Of a stretch of DNA of 64,000 nucleotides, positions 61,589 to 64,000 are shown piece by piece. Both the position numbers and the translations under genes were made by a program. Origin of the DNA: Gemmatimonadales bacterium. GTDB taxonomy: Bacteria > Gemmatimonadota > Gemmatimonadetes > Gemmatimonadales > GWC2-71-9. The notes below the pieces were generated by a model, which had not been told where the DNA came from, ran no database searches, and saw nothing but the letters and a program-made list of their open reading frames with translations. The stretch is from the NCBI GenBank assembly GCA_020633775.1, contig JACKDA010000002.1, forward strand, positions 62,001-126,000, in the 5' to 3' direction. How positions within the stretch are numbered: position 1 is the stretch's first letter; every line of letters begins with the position of its first letter.

Positions 61589-61925
61589 CGATGCGGGAGC
61601 GCTGTCGCTGGTCCAGCGTCGCCTGCCGACGCACCGGCCACCGACGCATCCGGGTGAGATGCTCCGGGAAGAGTTCCTGGTTCCGCTCGGCATCACCCAA
61701 TCGGCCTTCGCGCTCCAGTTGGGCGTGTCGTTTCCCCGCCTGAACGAGGTGATCAACGGCAAGCGGGCAGTCACCCCGGACACGGCCCTGCGGCTCGCCC
61801 GCGTGACCGGCATGAGCGCGGATTTCTGGCTCGGGCTGCAGCAGGACTGGGACCTCTGGCACGCCATGCGCTCCGAGGACGCGGAGGAGATTGCCCGCCT
61901 CCGCCCGCTGCAGCAGGCGGGCTGA
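61548..61925 (+). CDS. higA: HigA-type antitoxin (XRE family)
   Basis: Antitoxin and repressor of 125 residues. A basic N-terminal part leads to the HigA helix-turn-helix: HPGEMLREEFLVPLGITQSAFALQLG, then VSFPRLNEVINGKRAVTPDTALRLARVTG, then MSADFWLGLQQDWDLWHA. The start is ATG 61548 (GGGA upstream) or the second ATG at 61554. It neutralises the HigB toxin and probably binds the palindrome upstream of higB. The gene is convergent with the S41 peptidase, 15 bp away. Confidence 0.93.
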   Translation: MAMPTKSKSRTTTSDAGALSLVQRRLPTHRPPTHPGEMLREEFLVPLGITQSAFALQLGVSFPRLNEVINGKRAVTPDTALRLARVTGMSADFWLGLQQDWDLWHAMRSEDAEEIARLRPLQQAG

Positions 61926-61940
61926 GGAACACCTCCCCCC

Positions 61941-64000
61941 TCACCGCCGTCGCGCGCGTACCGCGGCGATCGCCGCCTCGAGGACTTCGTCGCGTCCGGC
62001 ACGAATCCCGGCCACGGTCGGTGCCACCGCGATGTCCGGCTGCAGGCCGCGCCGCTGGAGCTGGGAACCGTCCGGCCACGTGACGCCCTGCCCCGTGAAG
62101 CCGATCGTGTAGCCGCCGGGGAGTGAGACGCTGGTGATCTCGCCGTTGGCGCCGGACGTTGGCCCCCCGACGAAGAGCGTGCCGTTCGCCGCGCGCAGCC
62201 AGAGACCGGTGTGCTCCGCCTGGCTCTGGCTCCGTTCGTCCATCAGCATCATCGTGCGTCCGCGGTAGCGTCGCGCCACATCGGTCTCCGGCGTCACCTG
62301 CTGCACGAACGCGAGCGACCCCGGCTCCGGACTCGGCAGCCCCGGCGCGGGCGTGAGGAAGCGCGCCACCACCGCGACCCGCCCGGCGAGTCGGGGCGCG
62401 ATCTGCCAGACCGTCCCGTTCGGGTAGCCGCGCATGTCGAAGACGATCGCCTCGGCGTTCGCGAAGCGACGGAACACCGAATCGACCTGCGCGAACTCGA
62501 GGCGATCGAGGTCGGCATACCCGATCCCCGGAGCGACCTCGCGGATGACCTCGCTGTCGCGCTCGCGATGGTAGAGCGTCGTGTAGTCCTCGTGCCGTCG
62601 CGGCAGCACCACCGGGCGTGATGCCCCCGACGCCCCCTGCAGGACGATGCGCACCGAGTCGCCAACCGGTCCGGCCAGCAGCGAGAGCCCCACCTTGTCG
62701 TCGAGCCCCCACGGGGTCGACGCCGAGATCAGGGCACGCAGGTCGGCGATGCGGCCGGCGACCGGCTGGCCATCGACCCGCAGGACTTCGTCGCCGACCT
62801 GCACGCCCACCGCCGCCTCCGGGGCGAAGATCCGGGTCACGATCGGGCGCCCCTCGATCAGGCGGACCTGGATCGCCGGCATCCCCGATGGCAGCAGGGT
62901 GCTCGTGTACGCCCCGCCGGCGACGTAGGCGTGGCCGTCGTGCAGGCGGATCGCCGCATCCGCCACGGCGCGGGCATAGGCGAGCGAATCGTCCGCCGCT
63001 GCGAAGCGGCGCAGCAGCGTGTCGCGCGTCACCGCCCACGGGGTCTCGAGCAGGTCGAGGTAGGGAGAGTAGCGGTCGATCACGTGCCAGAACTTGAGCG
63101 CCGCGAAGAGGCGGGTCGCCTGATCGGGCAGCGCCCCGGTGCGCGGGTTGGTGAGCGCGACACGGGTCGCGGTCGCCGGCCCGACGGCGGCGGCGGCGGG
63201 CGCCGGACGGGCCCAGGCGAGGGCGCGCGCCACCGCGACACCGCGACCGGCCGCGGTCACGGTGTCGGCGACCACCTCACCCGAGCGGCCATCAGGGAGC
63301 ACGAGGTCGGCGACCCTGATGCGGGCGACACTGCCGTCCGGGAGCGGATGCTCCTGCACGACGGCGAAGGGTGCCGAGCCCTCGACGACGACGCGAGCCC
63401 GTCCGGCCTGCTGGAGCGCACCGAGCGCGGGGGGCACGACGCTGAACCGATTGAGGACGACCACGAGCTCGCGCGGCTGGGCACGCGGCAGCGGGGTGAG
63501 ACGCGGCGCGGCACCGGTCTCGAGGGCCATCCGGTACTGGCCCGAGCTGAACGCCCCGACGTTGTCGAAGCCGTACGCGACGCGTCGCCGCTCGGCGGCG
63601 CCGGTCACGGTCGTGTCGAGGACGCTGCGCAGCACCGGCTCGAGTGCCCCGTTCAGGATCGCGGTGCCGTAGCTCTCGGCGGGGGCCGCCCCCCGGAGGT
63701 CGAGCACCAGCCGATCGGCGCTGTCGCGGCTCGCCTGGGTGAATGCCGCCTGGCTTGCAGGGTCGAAGGTCGCCAGGGGATCACTCGCCTGCAGCACCCC
63801 GATCCGTCCCTCGCGGGCGAAGCGGGCGGGGGCACTCGTCACGGTGGCGTCGCCGATCGCGGCCGGTACAAGGCGGGTGGTGGCGGGATCGTCGAGGGTG
63901 GCCAGCAGGGTGCCGACGATGGCGGAGAACGCCGAGTCGCTGGGCGCGCGGAGCGTGGCATCGAGCGCGGCGACCGTGGCCGCGTCCCACGCGGTCGTCC
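61941..64000 (-). CDS. S41-family (C-terminal processing type) peptidase, N-terminus cut by window edge
   Basis: At least 686 residues are visible; the frame stays open to the right edge, so the N-terminus lies outside. The first part (LWGTVKYFHP-like segment KFWHVIDRYSPYLDLLETPW in the middle) is typical of S41 proteins with an N-terminal helical bundle. A PDZ-like module (VGVQVGDEVLRVDGQPV) precedes the catalytic domain, with IVFDMRGYPNG and the nucleophile candidate near VGGPTSGANGEITSVSLPGGY. The protein is duplicated in architecture: an earlier region (LVLDLRGAAPAESYG) also resembles the S41 core. Likely periplasmic; substrate unknown. Confidence 0.85.
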   Translation of the reverse strand, partial: TTAWDAATVAALDATLRAPSDSAFSAIVGTLLATLDDPATTRLVPAAIGDATVTSAPARFAREGRIGVLQASDPLATFDPASQAAFTQASRDSADRLVLDLRGAAPAESYGTAILNGALEPVLRSVLDTTVTGAAERRRVAYGFDNVGAFSSGQYRMALETGAAPRLTPLPRAQPRELVVVLNRFSVVPPALGALQQAGRARVVVEGSAPFAVVQEHPLPDGSVARIRVADLVLPDGRSGEVVADTVTAAGRGVAVARALAWARPAPAAAAVGPATATRVALTNPRTGALPDQATRLFAALKFWHVIDRYSPYLDLLETPWAVTRDTLLRRFAAADDSLAYARAVADAAIRLHDGHAYVAGGAYTSTLLPSGMPAIQVRLIEGRPIVTRIFAPEAAVGVQVGDEVLRVDGQPVAGRIADLRALISASTPWGLDDKVGLSLLAGPVGDSVRIVLQGASGASRPVVLPRRHEDYTTLYHRERDSEVIREVAPGIGYADLDRLEFAQVDSVFRRFANAEAIVFDMRGYPNGTVWQIAPRLAGRVAVVARFLTPAPGLPSPEPGSLAFVQQVTPETDVARRYRGRTMMLMDERSQSQAEHTGLWLRAANGTLFVGGPTSGANGEITSVSLPGGYTIGFTGQGVTWPDGSQLQRRGLQPDIAVAPTVAGIRAGRDEVLEAAIAAVRARRR

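Overview
The window is a 64 kb piece of a high-GC bacterial chromosome that includes a replication-origin neighbourhood: dnaA, a putative oriC, dnaN, and the divergent rpmH-rnpA-yidD-yidC cluster. Both ends cut genes (sufS at the left, an S41-type peptidase at the right). Several traits suggest a member of the Gemmatimonadota: secreted M28 and M16 peptidases, GWxTD proteins, a carboxypeptidase-regulatory-like TonB receptor, many signal peptides ending in AQ, and tandem heptamers between genes. This is an inference from gene content; no 16S rRNA gene is present.

Layout. 1-5.6 kb: a minus-strand suf operon in the order sufR-sufB-sufC-sufD-sufS for Fe-S assembly. 5.6-10.2 kb: a PlpD-like patatin, a 7Fe ferredoxin, RNase D and a SufT-like protein. 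10.2-21.5 kb: a serine hydrolase, a matrixin-like protease, an MMPL transporter, polA, a GWxTD lipoprotein, a Ser/Thr kinase, pyrE and an AraC-type regulator. 21.6-25.8 kb: the RNase P RNA, two secreted proteins of unknown function and an M28 peptidase. 25.9-31.3 kb: dnaN-oriC-dnaA and rpmH-rnpA-yidD-yidC. 31.4-42.7 kb: secreted and membrane hypotheticals, a second M28 peptidase, a rhomboid protease, ddl, rsmD, and a CGNR-TonB-like-CBS operon. 42.7-52.9 kb: mutS, a dihaem cytochrome, a large TonB receptor, a SPOR protein, holA, a mini zinc-finger protein and a NUDIX hydrolase. 53.1-64 kb: an M16 peptidase pair, a compact operon (upp, an apparently dead beta-CASP nuclease paralogue, a DUF218 protein, an active beta-CASP nuclease), a methyltransferase-like protein, a thioesterase-like protein, a HigBA toxin-antitoxin module, and the S41 peptidase.

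Three genome-wide features stand out. (1) Many genes have a TAnnnT -10-like hexamer 5-9 nt before the start codon, so leaderless transcription looks common. (2) Intergenic regions hold two families of 7-bp tandem repeats (GAGTCNT and GAGAAGC types). These often form long inverted arms and sometimes enclose one or two nested palindromic elements. (3) CTG is the best available start for rsmD, rnpA and the DUF218 gene; in the last two it sits in a CTGA overlap with the upstream stop. Separate regulatory candidates are a hairpin covering the sufS start, an operator over the sufR promoter, 11-bp-spaced TGAC arrays before the TonB receptor, and palindromes over the CGNR and higBA promoters.
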